Positions 1-7,741 of a stretch of DNA of 64,000 nt are shown one piece after another. The DNA comes from Brevibacterium sp. RIT 803. Its GTDB lineage: Bacteria > Actinomycetota > Actinomycetes > Actinomycetales > Brevibacteriaceae. The notes under the pieces were generated by a model. The model searched no databases and was not told where the DNA came from. It worked only from the letters and a program-made list of their open reading frames with translations. The DNA is taken from the NCBI RefSeq assembly GCF_016892625.1, contig NZ_JAFEMW010000001.1:744001-808000 (forward strand). The letters are read 5' to 3'. Both the position numbers and the translations under genes were made by a program. Numbering within the stretch: the stretch's first letter is position 1; each line of letters starts with the position of its first letter.

Positions 1-84
1 GACCAGACCACTGGCGGTAGTCTGCTCTGCTTCGACCTGACGGATGACAATCCGATCTTCGAGTGGCTTGATGGAGACCGACAT
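1..84 (-). CDS. groES: Co-chaperonin GroES (Cpn10), 5' end only
   Basis: The first 28 codons lie in the window and the rest runs off the left edge. The translation opens MSVSIKPLEDRIVIRQVEAE, the canonical actinobacterial GroES N-terminus. GroES is the cytosolic heptameric lid of the GroEL folding chamber. The start is the ATG at 84-82, preceded on its strand by a purine-rich GGGAGAGGG ribosome binding site. Two CIRCE operators lie 110-185 bases upstream, so HrcA-controlled heat-shock expression is expected. The C-terminal half cannot be checked. Confidence 0.93.
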   Translation of the reverse strand, partial: MSVSIKPLEDRIVIRQVEAEQTTASGLV

Positions 85-195
85 ATCGGGCCCTCTCCCT
101 TCGCTGGGGTTCAATTCTTCTTTGAGTCAGACGGCGGCGTATGCCATGATCCCCTCGTCGTCGCGGGTGCCGAGCGGATCGACCGTCTCATAAAA

Positions 196-222
196 CTGGC
201 ACTCAATGAGTGCTAGTGCTAA
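196..222 (-). promoter_or_regulatory. CIRCE operator 1 (HrcA site), degenerate
   Basis: CTGGCACTC, nine bases, then TAGTGCTAA matches the CIRCE consensus TTAGCACTC-N9-GAGTGCTAA apart from three positions. The nine-base spacer contains another GAGTGC, giving a nested GCACTC-AAT-GAGTGC palindrome. It lies just upstream of groES. Confidence 0.8.
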
Positions 223-240
223 TTCGACTTTAGAACGCTC

Positions 241-267
241 TTAGCACTCGGTCAACTCGAGTGCCAA
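241..267 (-). promoter_or_regulatory. CIRCE operator 2 (HrcA site)
   Basis: TTAGCACTC, nine bases, then GAGTGCCAA is a near-perfect CIRCE element with one mismatch in the right arm. Paired CIRCE sites upstream of groES are known in actinobacteria. The groES promoter should lie between or within the two operators. Confidence 0.9.
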
Positions 268-373
268 GGATTGTCCACGCTCTGGGCGAAACCCCAGAAA
301 AGGTGTTCGAAGACGGCCCCTCCGGCGGCAAAGCTGGGCCGGTCTCATCTGCAAGGTGCCCCTGACGTGAATG

Positions 374-414
374 CAAGCACGGACCCGGGAGATGGTCTCC
401 CGGGTCCGTGCTTG
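374..414 (-). terminator. Intrinsic-type terminator hairpin after rpfB
   Basis: A perfect 19-bp inverted repeat (374-392 with 396-414) has a 3-nt TGG loop. It lies 70 bases downstream of the rpfB stop on the minus strand and insulates rpfB from the groES promoter. There is no long U tract, as is usual for actinobacterial terminators. Confidence 0.85.
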
Positions 415-483
415 TGGTTGTCGCCTGTGACCTTATCGCTTCAGGTCAGCGGTCGCGCTTCACGCCAGCAGCTGCGCTCTGGA

Positions 484-1725
484 TCAGGCGCAGGCCCACT
501 GTCCCCAGCCGGCTTCGGCCTGCAGCTTCTTGGCGCGATCGAACTGCTCCTGTGGGCTGGCATCGATCGGGTTGCCACTGCCGCCCATGGCCTGCCAGGT
601 CGCCAGCTTGAACTGGAACAGACCGAAGTGGGCGTTGTTCGACTTGTTCACTGCGCGTGGGTTGAACTCCGACTCGCACTCAGCGACCTGGTACCACTTG
701 GATCCCGGTCCGCCGAGCATGTCCTTGATCTCCTGGGTGCTCATGTCGCCACCACCGGAGCCGCCGCCGGTGCTGTTATCACCGTCGCCGGAGCCGCCCG
801 AACCGCTGTCAGAGCCGCCGTCGCCGGTCCCGGCGTCCGAACCACTGCCGGAGTCGTCTGGCTCTTCAGCAGGGGCTTCCTTCTTCTTGGTGCCCTCGAT
901 GACGACCTTGGCTTCAGGCTTGGAGAGGACCTTCTCGCCCTTCTTCTCCTTCTTCACCTCATCGCCGTTGACGGTCTTGATCTTGTAGGAGACCTGCTTC
1001 TGGCCCGCCTTGCCTTCGTCTTCGACCTTGGTCTCGCCCTCGAAGAGGGAGTCCGACTTCTTGGTCTCAGTCTTAGGCTCGATGGCCTCCTTCTCCTTGA
1101 CCGTGTCGTTCTTCACGCGGTTCAAGGTAAGGACCTGGCCGTCGGAGACCTTGGAGCTGAGAGGCACAGACATGAAGTCGTCCTTGTCGAGCTTCAGCTT
1201 GGTCTCAGCGAGGGCTTCCTTGGCTGTCTCTGCTGCGGCCGAGACCTTGTGGTCCTTGCCATCGGCGACGATTGTGAGATCCTTGGCGGTCGTCACATCG
1301 ATGTCGTTGCCTTCATCTTTGAGTTTCTGGTTCGGCTTGGTGTTGAGATCCGCGTTCTTCGCGTCCACACCGAGGTCGGCCAATGCCTGACCGACGGTGT
1401 TCGCATGCGTCGTCTCATCACTCTTCTTGCCGTCGACGGACAGCGAGATTTCCTTCGCGGTGTTGACGGTGATCGTCATATCACGCGAGATCTTCTTGTC
1501 TACGCCTGGCTTGATCTGGTCGTTCTTCTGGATGTCGAGGTCGCGGCTGTCGAGGACGTCCCCCACGGTTCCACCGAAGGTCCGAACTTCCTCGGACTGA
1601 CCATTGACATCCAATGTCACTGGCTTGTTCATGGTGACCACGGCGCCCGTGCCACCCACGAGTCCGGTAATCACGACCGCCTGTGCAGCAATTTGCACTT
1701 TGCGGTTCTTGAGAAAATCAATCAC
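484..1725 (-). CDS. rpfB: Resuscitation-promoting factor RpfB-like secreted muralytic protein
   Basis: This 413-residue protein has the RpfB layout. It has an N-terminal membrane/signal segment (about 10-32), three DUF348-type repeats (about 33-190), a G5 domain (about 200-285), a Gly/Ser/Asp-rich linker and a C-terminal Rpf lysozyme-like domain (about 338-413) with the presumed catalytic Glu in VAECESEFN and the typical GWGQWACA ending. Rpf proteins cleave peptidoglycan and promote regrowth of dormant cells. The start is a GTG with AGGGA upstream. Upstream neighbours are tatD and metG, as in mycobacteria, but the usual downstream ksgA and ispE are absent and groES follows instead. The promoter carries GTAAC/GTTAC half sites. 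Confidence 0.93.
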   Translation of the reverse strand: MIDFLKNRKVQIAAQAVVITGLVGGTGAVVTMNKPVTLDVNGQSEEVRTFGGTVGDVLDSRDLDIQKNDQIKPGVDKKISRDMTITVNTAKEISLSVDGKKSDETTHANTVGQALADLGVDAKNADLNTKPNQKLKDEGNDIDVTTAKDLTIVADGKDHKVSAAAETAKEALAETKLKLDKDDFMSVPLSSKVSDGQVLTLNRVKNDTVKEKEAIEPKTETKKSDSLFEGETKVEDEGKAGQKQVSYKIKTVNGDEVKKEKKGEKVLSKPEAKVVIEGTKKKEAPAEEPDDSGSGSDAGTGDGGSDSGSGGSGDGDNSTGGGSGGGDMSTQEIKDMLGGPGSKWYQVAECESEFNPRAVNKSNNAHFGLFQFKLATWQAMGGSGNPIDASPQEQFDRAKKLQAEAGWGQWACA

Positions 1726-1763
1726 AAAAATATCCCTGGGGCAGAGGTCATCAACTCATCCAC

Positions 1764-1811
1764 TGTAACCGATTCGTTACAAGATACGCAAAACATTACG
1801 AACATGTAACA
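1764..1811 (-). promoter_or_regulatory. GTAAC/GTTAC half-site array in the rpfB promoter
   Basis: On the plus strand TGTAAC-CGATTC-GTTACA (1764-1781) is a perfect inverted repeat. A second, imperfect pair (ATTAC-N6-GTAAC) follows at about 1795-1810. The spacing and half sites resemble MtrA-type response-regulator boxes known upstream of rpf and wall-hydrolase genes in actinobacteria. Assignment to MtrA is inference. Confidence 0.5.
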
Positions 1812-1931
1812 GCGAGGTCGCCTGAACTGGCGCTCTGACCAGGACTTCCCCGTGTTTCCGGGCTTGGTCACAATCGTGACATTTGCCCGCCGAGGTGGCT
1901 GATCGAGCGTCAACATCACCCTCCCCGAGGC

Positions 1932-1978
1932 GGTCGCTCAGTCCCAGCCTCACCAAGTTGGTCGCTCAGTCCCAGCCT
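1932..1978. repeat. 19-bp direct repeat spanning the tatD stop codon
   Basis: The 19-mer at 1960-1978, which contains the last codons and stop of tatD, recurs exactly at 1932-1950 (period 28). It looks like a local tandem duplication at the gene end. Confidence 0.75.
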
Positions 1979-2886
1979 CCCAGCGCGGTCTCCGCGTTCT
2001 TCCACACTGCGGCACAGAGGTCCTCTTCGCTCATCCCGCGCACCTCGGCGAGCTTGCGTGCCGTCACCGCGGCCAGATAGGGGCCGCCCGGCTTGCCGCG
2101 GTGCGGGTGCGGGGTGAGGAAAGGAGCGTCGGTCTCGGTCAGCAGACGATCCAGCGGAGCCGCAGCCGCGGCGCGTCGGAGCTCATCGGCGCTCTTGAAC
2201 GTGAGGTTGCCGGCAAAGGACATGTAGTACCCGGCGTCTGCGCACTCGCGGGCCATCGCCTCGTCGCCGGAATAGCAGTGGAAGATCGTGACCTCGGGGG
2301 CACCTTCCTCGCGGAGGATGCGCAGCACGTCGGCGTGGGCCTCACGGTCGTGGATCTGCAGTGCCTTGCCCGTGCGTTTGGCGATCTCGATGTGGGCACG
2401 GAACGAGCGCTGCTGCTCGGCGACACCGTCTTCGCCGGTGCGGAAGTAGTCGAGGCCCGTCTCCCCCACCACACGCATACGGTCATTGGAGGCCACGAGT
2501 GACTCGATCTCTGTGAGGGAATCGTCGAGCATGCCTCGTTCGGCCAGCCTCGGCGCCTCATTCGGGTGCAAAGCCACACCGCCGAGCATCCACGAGCGGC
2601 CCTGCTGTGACTGCTGTGTGACCAACTCGGTCGTCCACCGTGCGGCCGGCAGGTCACAGCCGATCTGCACGATGCGCTGGACTCCAGCAGACTGGGCAGT
2701 GTCGAAGAAGAAGTCGAGGCTGGGGAACTCTTCGTCCTCGTCGGGCCTGACCTCGGGCTCGGGTTCGCCGGCGCCCAAGGGCAGTCGCACACCCGTGCAG
2801 ATATCAAGATGCGTATGGGTATCGACGACGGGGTGGGCCAGCGGCTCAGGCACCGGAGGATAGGTTCCGGCGGCGCGAGAAGCCAT
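1966..2886 (-). CDS. tatD: TatD family metal-dependent hydrolase/DNase
   Basis: A 306-residue TIM-barrel hydrolase. The N-terminal metal motif THTHLD, the Glu in VGETGLDYF, the later IHDREAH and FHCYSG histidine motifs and the C-terminal TETDAPFL are all present, so the metal site looks intact. TatD proteins are cytosolic 3'-5' exonucleases linked to repair and turnover of DNA. The start ATG overlaps the metG stop (TAATG), so the two genes are translationally coupled. The order metG-tatD-rpfB is widely conserved in actinobacteria. Confidence 0.95.
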   Translation of the reverse strand: MASRAAGTYPPVPEPLAHPVVDTHTHLDICTGVRLPLGAGEPEPEVRPDEDEEFPSLDFFFDTAQSAGVQRIVQIGCDLPAARWTTELVTQQSQQGRSWMLGGVALHPNEAPRLAERGMLDDSLTEIESLVASNDRMRVVGETGLDYFRTGEDGVAEQQRSFRAHIEIAKRTGKALQIHDREAHADVLRILREEGAPEVTIFHCYSGDEAMARECADAGYYMSFAGNLTFKSADELRRAAAAAPLDRLLTETDAPFLTPHPHRGKPGGPYLAAVTARKLAEVRGMSEEDLCAAVWKNAETALGGWD

Positions 2887-4481
2887 TATTCGGTCTCCTC
2901 CACGAATTTGGGGAACACCGGGACTGGCTTCGGCAGTGGGATCCCCGGCTCCAGCGGGAAGTCGATCGCAGCGAAGGAACGAGGATCCACCTCGGCGCCG
3001 GCATCACTGTCAGTCGCTGTCGGCAGCACCTTCGCACCGGCTTGACCGATGCCCTCGGGCACGCCGAGGAGGTCGAGGATCTTGCCGGCGGAATCGGGCA
3101 TGACCGGCTGGATGAGGATCGAGATGATGCGCACGACCTCGATCGTCACCCACAGCACGGTGGCCATGCGGTCGGCATCGGTCTTCTTCAGCTTCCAGGG
3201 TTCCTGGGCGGAGAAGTAGCGGTTGGCCTCGGAGAGCACCTTCCAGCAGGCCTCGACGTAGAGATGGAGGGCTTGGGTGTCGACGTGGCGGCGGGCGGTG
3301 TCGGGGACTGCGCGGGCCAATGCCAACAGCTTCTCGTCATCTTCGGTGAGCTCACCGGGACGGGGAACCTGTGCCTCGCAGTTCTTCGCGATCATCGACA
3401 ACGAGCGCTGGGCGAGGTTGCCGTACTCGTTGGCGAGGTCGGAGTTCTTGCGGGTGATGATCGAGTCCTTCGTGTAGGACCCATCGTTGCCGTAGGAGAA
3501 CTCGCGGAAGAGGAAGAAGCGCAGAGTGTCGAGGCCGAATGCGTCGACGAGGTCGATGGGGTCGACGACGTTTCCGACGGACTTCGACATCTTCTCACCG
3601 GCGTTGAAGAGGAACCCGTGGGCGTGGACGCGCCCCGGCAGCTCGATGCCTGCGCTCATGAGGAACGCGGGCCAGTAGACGCTGTGGAAGCGGATGATGT
3701 CCTTGCCGATGATGTGGACATCGGCGGGCCACCACTTCTTGAACGACTCCTCATCGTTCGGGTATCCGGCGGACGTGATGTAGTTCGTCAGCGCGTCGAT
3801 CCACACGTACATCACGTGCTTCTCGTTGCCGGGCACGGGCACACCCCAGTCGAATGTCGTGCGCGAAACGGAGAGGTCTTTCAGGCCCGAGGCGACGAAG
3901 GAGGCGACCTCATTGCGGCGCGAATCGGGGCCGATGAACTCCGGGTGCTCTTTGTACAGTTCGAGCAGCTTGTCCTGGTACTTGGACAGCCGGAAGAAGT
4001 AGGACTCCTCTTCTGTCCAGGTGACCTCGGTGCGGGTCTCCGTGGACAGGCGAACACCGTCGACGACCTCGGTCTCGTCCTGTGCATAGTAGGCCTCGTC
4101 GCGGATCGAGTACCAGCCGGAGTAGGTGTCGAGGTAGATGTCGCCGGCCTCTTCGAGCTTGCGCCAGATCGCCTTGCACGACTCGTAGTGGTCCTCGTCG
4201 GTGGTGCGGATGAACCGGTCGAACGTCGAACCCAGCGCGAGCTGTGTGTCGCGGAAGTTCTTCGCGTTGTCGTCTGCGAGCTCCTTGGGCGTGATCCCGA
4301 GCTTGTTCGCCGCCTGCAGCATCTTCAGACCATGCTCATCGGTGCCGGTGCTGAAGAACACATCGTGGTTGTCGAGGCGCTTGAAGCGCGCGATCGTATC
4401 GGCCGCGATGTACTCATATGCGTGCCCGATGTGGATGGCCCCATTGGGGTAAGCGATAGCTGTCGTCAAGTAATAACCCAT
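2886..4481 (-). CDS. metG: Methionine-tRNA ligase
   Basis: This 531-residue class I aminoacyl-tRNA synthetase charges tRNA-Met. The HIGH signature (IHIGHAYEY) is near residue 18 and KMSKS ([10 protein letters not shown]) near residue 295, followed by the anticodon-binding helical domain. It has no C-terminal EMAP/Trbp111-like extension, as expected for the short actinobacterial type. The ATG at 4481 is chosen because the protein aligns from residue 1 ([14 protein letters not shown]). It is the first gene of the metG-tatD-rpfB operon. Upstream lie an 18-bp tandem repeat and a palindrome. Confidence 0.97.
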   Translation of the reverse strand: MGYYLTTAIAYPNGAIHIGHAYEYIAADTIARFKRLDNHDVFFSTGTDEHGLKMLQAANKLGITPKELADDNAKNFRDTQLALGSTFDRFIRTTDEDHYESCKAIWRKLEEAGDIYLDTYSGWYSIRDEAYYAQDETEVVDGVRLSTETRTEVTWTEEESYFFRLSKYQDKLLELYKEHPEFIGPDSRRNEVASFVASGLKDLSVSRTTFDWGVPVPGNEKHVMYVWIDALTNYITSAGYPNDEESFKKWWPADVHIIGKDIIRFHSVYWPAFLMSAGIELPGRVHAHGFLFNAGEKMSKSVGNVVDPIDLVDAFGLDTLRFFLFREFSYGNDGSYTKDSIITRKNSDLANEYGNLAQRSLSMIAKNCEAQVPRPGELTEDDEKLLALARAVPDTARRHVDTQALHLYVEACWKVLSEANRYFSAQEPWKLKKTDADRMATVLWVTIEVVRIISILIQPVMPDSAGKILDLLGVPEGIGQAGAKVLPTATDSDAGAEVDPRSFAAIDFPLEPGIPLPKPVPVFPKFVEETE

Positions 4482-4577
4482 AGGTCACTCAGTCTAAGGG
4501 ACGCCAGCCCGCAGGCGCGCAAGGGTCCGCGGGAGTCGCCCCCTGAGCGCGCACGGGTGGGTACGTTGGGGCGCAGA

Positions 4578-4637
4578 GGTGGTGCGCAACCGCGGGGTGG
4601 TGCGTAGCCGCGGGGTGGCGCGCAGCCGCGGGGTGGG
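4578..4637. repeat. 18-bp tandem repeat upstream of metG
   Basis: Three 18-bp units (4578, 4596, 4614) plus a six-base partial unit share the core GGTGGTGCG-AGCCGCGG with one to three differences between units. They lie in the intergenic space about 100 bases upstream of metG. No coding or regulatory role is evident. Confidence 0.85.
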
Positions 4638-4655
4638 CGGAGTAGGTGCCGTTCT

Positions 4656-4709
4656 CCAGTCGAAGTCAGGTTGAGTTGGTTGCAACCAGCTCAACCTGAC
4701 TTCGACTGG
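4656..4709 (-). terminator. 54-bp palindrome, copy A (terminator of the nuclease-like gene)
   Basis: 20-bp arms (4656-4675 and 4690-4709) close on an inner TGGT/ACCA helix with a TGCA centre. It lies 42 bases downstream of the nuclease-like gene stop. A related copy lies at 6025-6072 after rsmI. Confidence 0.8.
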
Positions 4710-4750
4710 CGAGTCCCACATCCGACGCCTCTCCTGCACCTGCAACGACC

Positions 4751-5842
4751 TCAGATAGCCGTCTTCTTCTGACAACTCTTCTTCAGCTGCGGTGCTTGGG
4801 CAAACAGCTTCCGTGAAAAGGTCGCCACGTCGAGGACCTCGTTGAACTTGAAACGGATCACTGTGTATCCCATGGACAGCAGACGGTTGTGCTGGTGGCT
4901 CTCCTTATTCATCCGGTCGAATCCGGCAGCGACGTATTTCTGGGTCCCGTCCACATACAGTGCGACCTTGGCAGCTTTGAATAGGAAGTCCAGTCGAGTC
5001 AAGGTTCGGTACCCCTCCTTGACGTCGAACTGTTGAATGAAATCGTGTAGCCCCAGCAGGTGCAGATTCAACGACGCACGACTCTCCGCGTAGCTTTCTG
5101 ACAGCGGCGAGACCAACCCGCACAGAGTCAGTGCGCGCTTCCGCCCGACGGCCATTCGAGCTCTCGCCGGACCGAACAGCTCGGAGACATTCTCGGGCAA
5201 GTGGTCCATGAGGTCTGGCGGGTAACCTCTTCGAAAGGCTGCTTCTTCGTCGTCGCCGAGCATCGACGCGCGGAGCACTTGCTCCATAGCAGCAAATCCC
5301 CCTGCGGGACCGAGGACACCAATGAGATCGAGTGCAGTTCTGGCCCGGTTCGTCACAGCAACCCCGTCCAGGATCTCCACGTCCCCACCTATGATCCGAC
5401 GTTGACGGCGAACGAGTTCACCGCTTCTCGAACCGGCCCGCGGATTGATCACAGATATCGGTTGAGAGTCGATCCCGAACATCCCGAGTTGATGAAGTCG
5501 CGCAGCCGATACGCCCCAGACCACATCACCATCTCGATACGACGGATAGGTGAGGACCCGTAGGCGATCGAGGTGTTCGAGGTATTTGGGTCTCTGCGAG
5601 CGCTCCAGGTACGTGCCCTCTTCGTGATAACGAATCCACTCGTCATTCTCTGCGAAGATCAAGAAGACGCTGTGGGCAGGAACGCCACACCGCCGGACCA
5701 CCGAGTACACTCCTCGGCATAATTTGAGCAGACAGCAGCCCAGTGACGAACGGATGAGCGTCGTCGTCGCACCTGCGGCTCTGAGATCACGAAAATAGAC
5801 AACGTTGTACATCACGTCATGGTCAGCTGACGGAACCCACAT
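4751..5842 (-). CDS. AbiEi/DUF559-type endonuclease-like protein
   Basis: A 363-residue protein with the layout of a common actinobacterial family. The N-terminal winged-helix-like region has an AbiEi-antitoxin-type motif (SSLGCCLLKLCRGVYSVV), and the C-terminal half ends in a restriction-endonuclease-like fold (LDFLFKAAKVALYVDGTQKY, then GYTVIRFKFNEVLD), as in DUF559/Vsr-like proteins. The acidic Asp in RLDF and VDG fits a metal-dependent nuclease core. The biological role of the family is not established. No partner toxin gene is adjacent. The gene stands alone, bracketed by two related palindromes (4656-4709, 6025-6072) and preceded by competing hairpins. The exact start is uncertain. Confidence 0.7.
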   Translation of the reverse strand: MWVPSADHDVMYNVVYFRDLRAAGATTTLIRSSLGCCLLKLCRGVYSVVRRCGVPAHSVFLIFAENDEWIRYHEEGTYLERSQRPKYLEHLDRLRVLTYPSYRDGDVVWGVSAARLHQLGMFGIDSQPISVINPRAGSRSGELVRRQRRIIGGDVEILDGVAVTNRARTALDLIGVLGPAGGFAAMEQVLRASMLGDDEEAAFRRGYPPDLMDHLPENVSELFGPARARMAVGRKRALTLCGLVSPLSESYAESRASLNLHLLGLHDFIQQFDVKEGYRTLTRLDFLFKAAKVALYVDGTQKYVAAGFDRMNKESHQHNRLLSMGYTVIRFKFNEVLDVATFSRKLFAQAPQLKKSCQKKTAI

Positions 5843-5858
5843 TCACCAGACCGAAAAC

Positions 5859-5929
5859 GAGCCCTGTGGACGAACTGCATTCGTCCACAGGACACTTACG
5901 CCGAGGTCTTTCGTTCCTTCACAGGGCTC
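5859..5929 (-). promoter_or_regulatory. Competing hairpins in the leader of the nuclease-like gene
   Basis: A perfect 12-bp stem (5863-5874 with 5880-5891, 5-nt loop) lies about 20 bases upstream of the start codon. The arm at 5859-5868 can instead pair over 10 bp with 5920-5929, so the two structures exclude each other, as in attenuators. Whether this leader is transcribed is not known. Confidence 0.45.
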
Positions 5930-6024
5930 CGCACGTAAGTGGCTGATCCCCACCTGAGCAGCTGCACGAACAGTCTGCTAGCTCGACCGCACTGTTTCCA
6001 GAGAGACGCGCCAGGATCTCCACA

Positions 6025-6072
6025 GTCGAAGTCAGATTGAGCTGCTTGCAACCAACTCAATCTGACTTCGAC
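6025..6072 (-). terminator. 54-bp palindrome family, copy B (terminator of rsmI)
   Basis: 17-bp arms (6025-6041 and 6056-6072) surround the same TGCA centre as copy A. Relative to copy A one arm position changes G-C to A-T on both sides, a compensatory change that keeps pairing. It lies about 65 bases after the rsmI stop. Confidence 0.8.
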
Positions 6073-6136
6073 CGTGGAACACGGTGCTCGGATCTATCCA
6101 CACCCTCGTACGCGCAACTCGGAGGGTCCTCGGGTC

Positions 6137-7012
6137 TCACTCCCGGTGCAGCCAGGCCTCGTAGATCTCACGTTTGGACAGCCCGAACTGCTTCGCGACC
6201 TGCCCCGCGGCATCCTTCGCGCGCACTCCTGACCCCACGAGTTCACCGACAGCCTCGAGGTGATCCTCCGGGGCAGTCTCGACCGCGGTTGCTCCTGCGA
6301 GTACGAGGGTCAATTCCCCGCGCAGTCCGTCGGCTGCAAGTTCACGCAGCGAGGACACAGTGCCGCGCAGTGTCTCCTCGTAGGTCTTCGTCAGTTCGCG
6401 GCTGATGCTCATCGGTCGATCAGGCCCGATGACCGTGAGAAAGTCACCCATCGTGTCGGCGATACGGTGGGGGCTTTCGAAGAACACCATGGTCCGCTTC
6501 TCACCGCGCAGCTCCTCGAGGAGGTTCTTGCGTGCCCCCGATTTGCGCGGCAGGAAGCCTTCGAAGCTGAATCGGTCGCTGGGCAGCCCGGACACTGCCA
6601 GCGCCATGAGCACGGCAGAGGGTCCGGGGGTGGAAGTAATCGGAAGTCCGGCCTCCGCGCATGCCTTGACGACACGGTACCCGGGATCGGAAACGGCCGG
6701 CATACCCGCGTCGCTGAGCAGGACGACGGTCTGGCCGGAGCGGATGAGTTCGACCAGCTCGGGCGCACGAGACTGTTCGTTGTGGTCGAAGACGCTGATG
6801 ACACGTTTGGTGTGCGTGAGTTCCAGACGCTGCGTCAGCGACAGAAAACGGCGAGTGTCCTCGGCTGCGATGACATCGGCGCCGGCGATGGCGCGTTGCA
6901 TGCGCTCACTCGCATCGCCGAGGTTGCCGATAGGAGTCCCGACCAGGACGAGTTTGCCGCCGGCTGAGGCTGAGGCAGGGTGGGAACCCGTTGGGTCGAA
7001 GTCATCGGTCAC
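6137..7012 (-). CDS. rsmI: 16S rRNA (cytidine1402-2'-O)-methyltransferase RsmI
   Basis: A SAM-dependent tetrapyrrole-methylase-fold enzyme that 2'-O-methylates C1402 in the ribosomal P site. Signatures seen are LVGTPIGNLGDAS, AEDTRR, SDAGMPAVSDPGYR, TPGPSAV, FEGFLPRK, FFESPHR and the C-terminal GLSKREIYEAWL. From the GTG at 7012 the product is 291 residues, the normal family length. The frame stays open upstream through seven 15-bp repeats (DDHIP/EDHIA peptide units) to a TTG at 7186 that would overlap the previous stop. High G/C third positions there make a longer N-terminus possible. Its separation from metG by the nuclease-like gene is a local insertion in an otherwise conserved neighbourhood. 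Confidence 0.9.
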   Translation of the reverse strand: MTDDFDPTGSHPASASAGGKLVLVGTPIGNLGDASERMQRAIAGADVIAAEDTRRFLSLTQRLELTHTKRVISVFDHNEQSRAPELVELIRSGQTVVLLSDAGMPAVSDPGYRVVKACAEAGLPITSTPGPSAVLMALAVSGLPSDRFSFEGFLPRKSGARKNLLEELRGEKRTMVFFESPHRIADTMGDFLTVIGPDRPMSISRELTKTYEETLRGTVSSLRELAADGLRGELTLVLAGATAVETAPEDHLEAVGELVGSGVRAKDAAGQVAKQFGLSKREIYEAWLHRE

Positions 7013-7044
7013 CTCGTCCTGCACAACCGGGGATGAGTCCGCAT

Positions 7045-7149
7045 CCTCGGCGATGTGGTCCTCGGCGATGTGGTCCTCGGCGAGGTGATCGTCGGGGATG
7101 TGATCGTCGGGGATGTGATCGTCGGGGATGTGATCGTCGGCGGCGTGGT
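7045..7149. repeat. Seven-copy 15-bp tandem repeat at the 5' end of rsmI
   Basis: Units start at 7045, 7060, 7075, 7090, 7105, 7120 and 7135. Three consecutive copies are identical and the others differ by one to five bases. Read in the rsmI frame they encode acidic/His pentapeptides. The unit length keeps the frame, so copy number could vary without breaking the gene. Confidence 0.9.
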
Positions 7150-7182
7150 CATCAGTGGCATCGGCGTCCGGTCTTCCGGACG

Positions 7183-7653
7183 TCAACCGGCCGCCCCCGC
7201 ACCGACCATGGCGACTCCGAAGACAAGAACCATGATTCCGACGTAGCCGACCCAGAACAGCACCCACAATGCGGTGCCGACGTAGCCGACCCACAGAGCG
7301 GCCACGGCCATACCGTCTCCGCGTTCACCTGACTGCCGAATCTGCTTCCGGGCGATATGGCCCATGATGATTCCGGCGATGCCCGCGAGGAAGATGCTGC
7401 TCATCACTCCGAAGATCGAGGCGACGAGGGCAATGATCGCCAGAGTGTTCGTGGGAGGAAGCGGCTGATAGGCGTAGGCCGCCCCTGGTGCCCCACCGGT
7501 GTATTGGGCGTTCTGGCCATATGCGGCGTTGGGGTTATAGCTTGCAGCGCCGTAGTTGGCATTCGCATTGTTGTAGCCGCTGCCCGTTGCGGGGCCTGAC
7601 TGCGGCTGCTGGTAGTACATGTCTGGATTGTTCCAGTTGTTCTGACTGCTCAT
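7183..7653 (-). CDS. DUF4190-type membrane protein, paralog 1
   Basis: About 156 residues. A low-complexity Asn/Tyr/Gln/Pro-rich cytoplasmic N-terminus (about 1-70) is followed by two DUF4190-type membrane segments (TNTLAIIALVASIFGVMSS and a Gly-rich C-terminal helix pair) around the family motif GIIMGHIARKQIRQSGERGDGMA. Function unknown; DUF4190 proteins are often annotated as stress-linked small membrane proteins. The ATG at 7653 is preferred over upstream codons because AGGAGAT precedes it. It is the first of three adjacent paralogs (7.2-9.1 kb). Confidence 0.8.
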   Translation of the reverse strand: MSSQNNWNNPDMYYQQPQSGPATGSGYNNANANYGAASYNPNAAYGQNAQYTGGAPGAAYAYQPLPPTNTLAIIALVASIFGVMSSIFLAGIAGIIMGHIARKQIRQSGERGDGMAVAALWVGYVGTALWVLFWVGYVGIMVLVFGVAMVGAGAAG

Positions 7654-7741
7654 GGCGCGATCTCCTTGCGTATGCCTACAACGGTACCGAGTCGTTCTCC
7701 CGGACAAAAGGTGAGGTTGTTACAGATGCGTCTCAGTTCAG

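Noticed and set aside
271-1809. Long plus-strand reading frame opposite rpfB (512 codons)
   Set aside because: It is an antisense shadow of a clear RpfB gene in high-GC DNA and has no family resemblance or ribosome binding site.
1726-1965. c-di-AMP (ydaO) riboswitch in front of rpfB
   Set aside because: The gap is short and no conserved core was recognised; only half-site repeats are visible. A covariance-model search would settle it.
3042-4607. 521-codon plus-strand reading frame opposite metG
   Set aside because: The composition mirrors the MetRS codons on the other strand; MetRS has both signature motifs.
4494-4775. 93-codon minus-strand frame between metG and the nuclease gene
   Set aside because: It runs through the 18-bp repeats and the palindrome, overlaps the terminator and resembles no protein.
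7045-7149. Possible CRISPR array
   Set aside because: The units are contiguous 15-mers without spacers and no cas genes are present; it is a coding tandem repeat.
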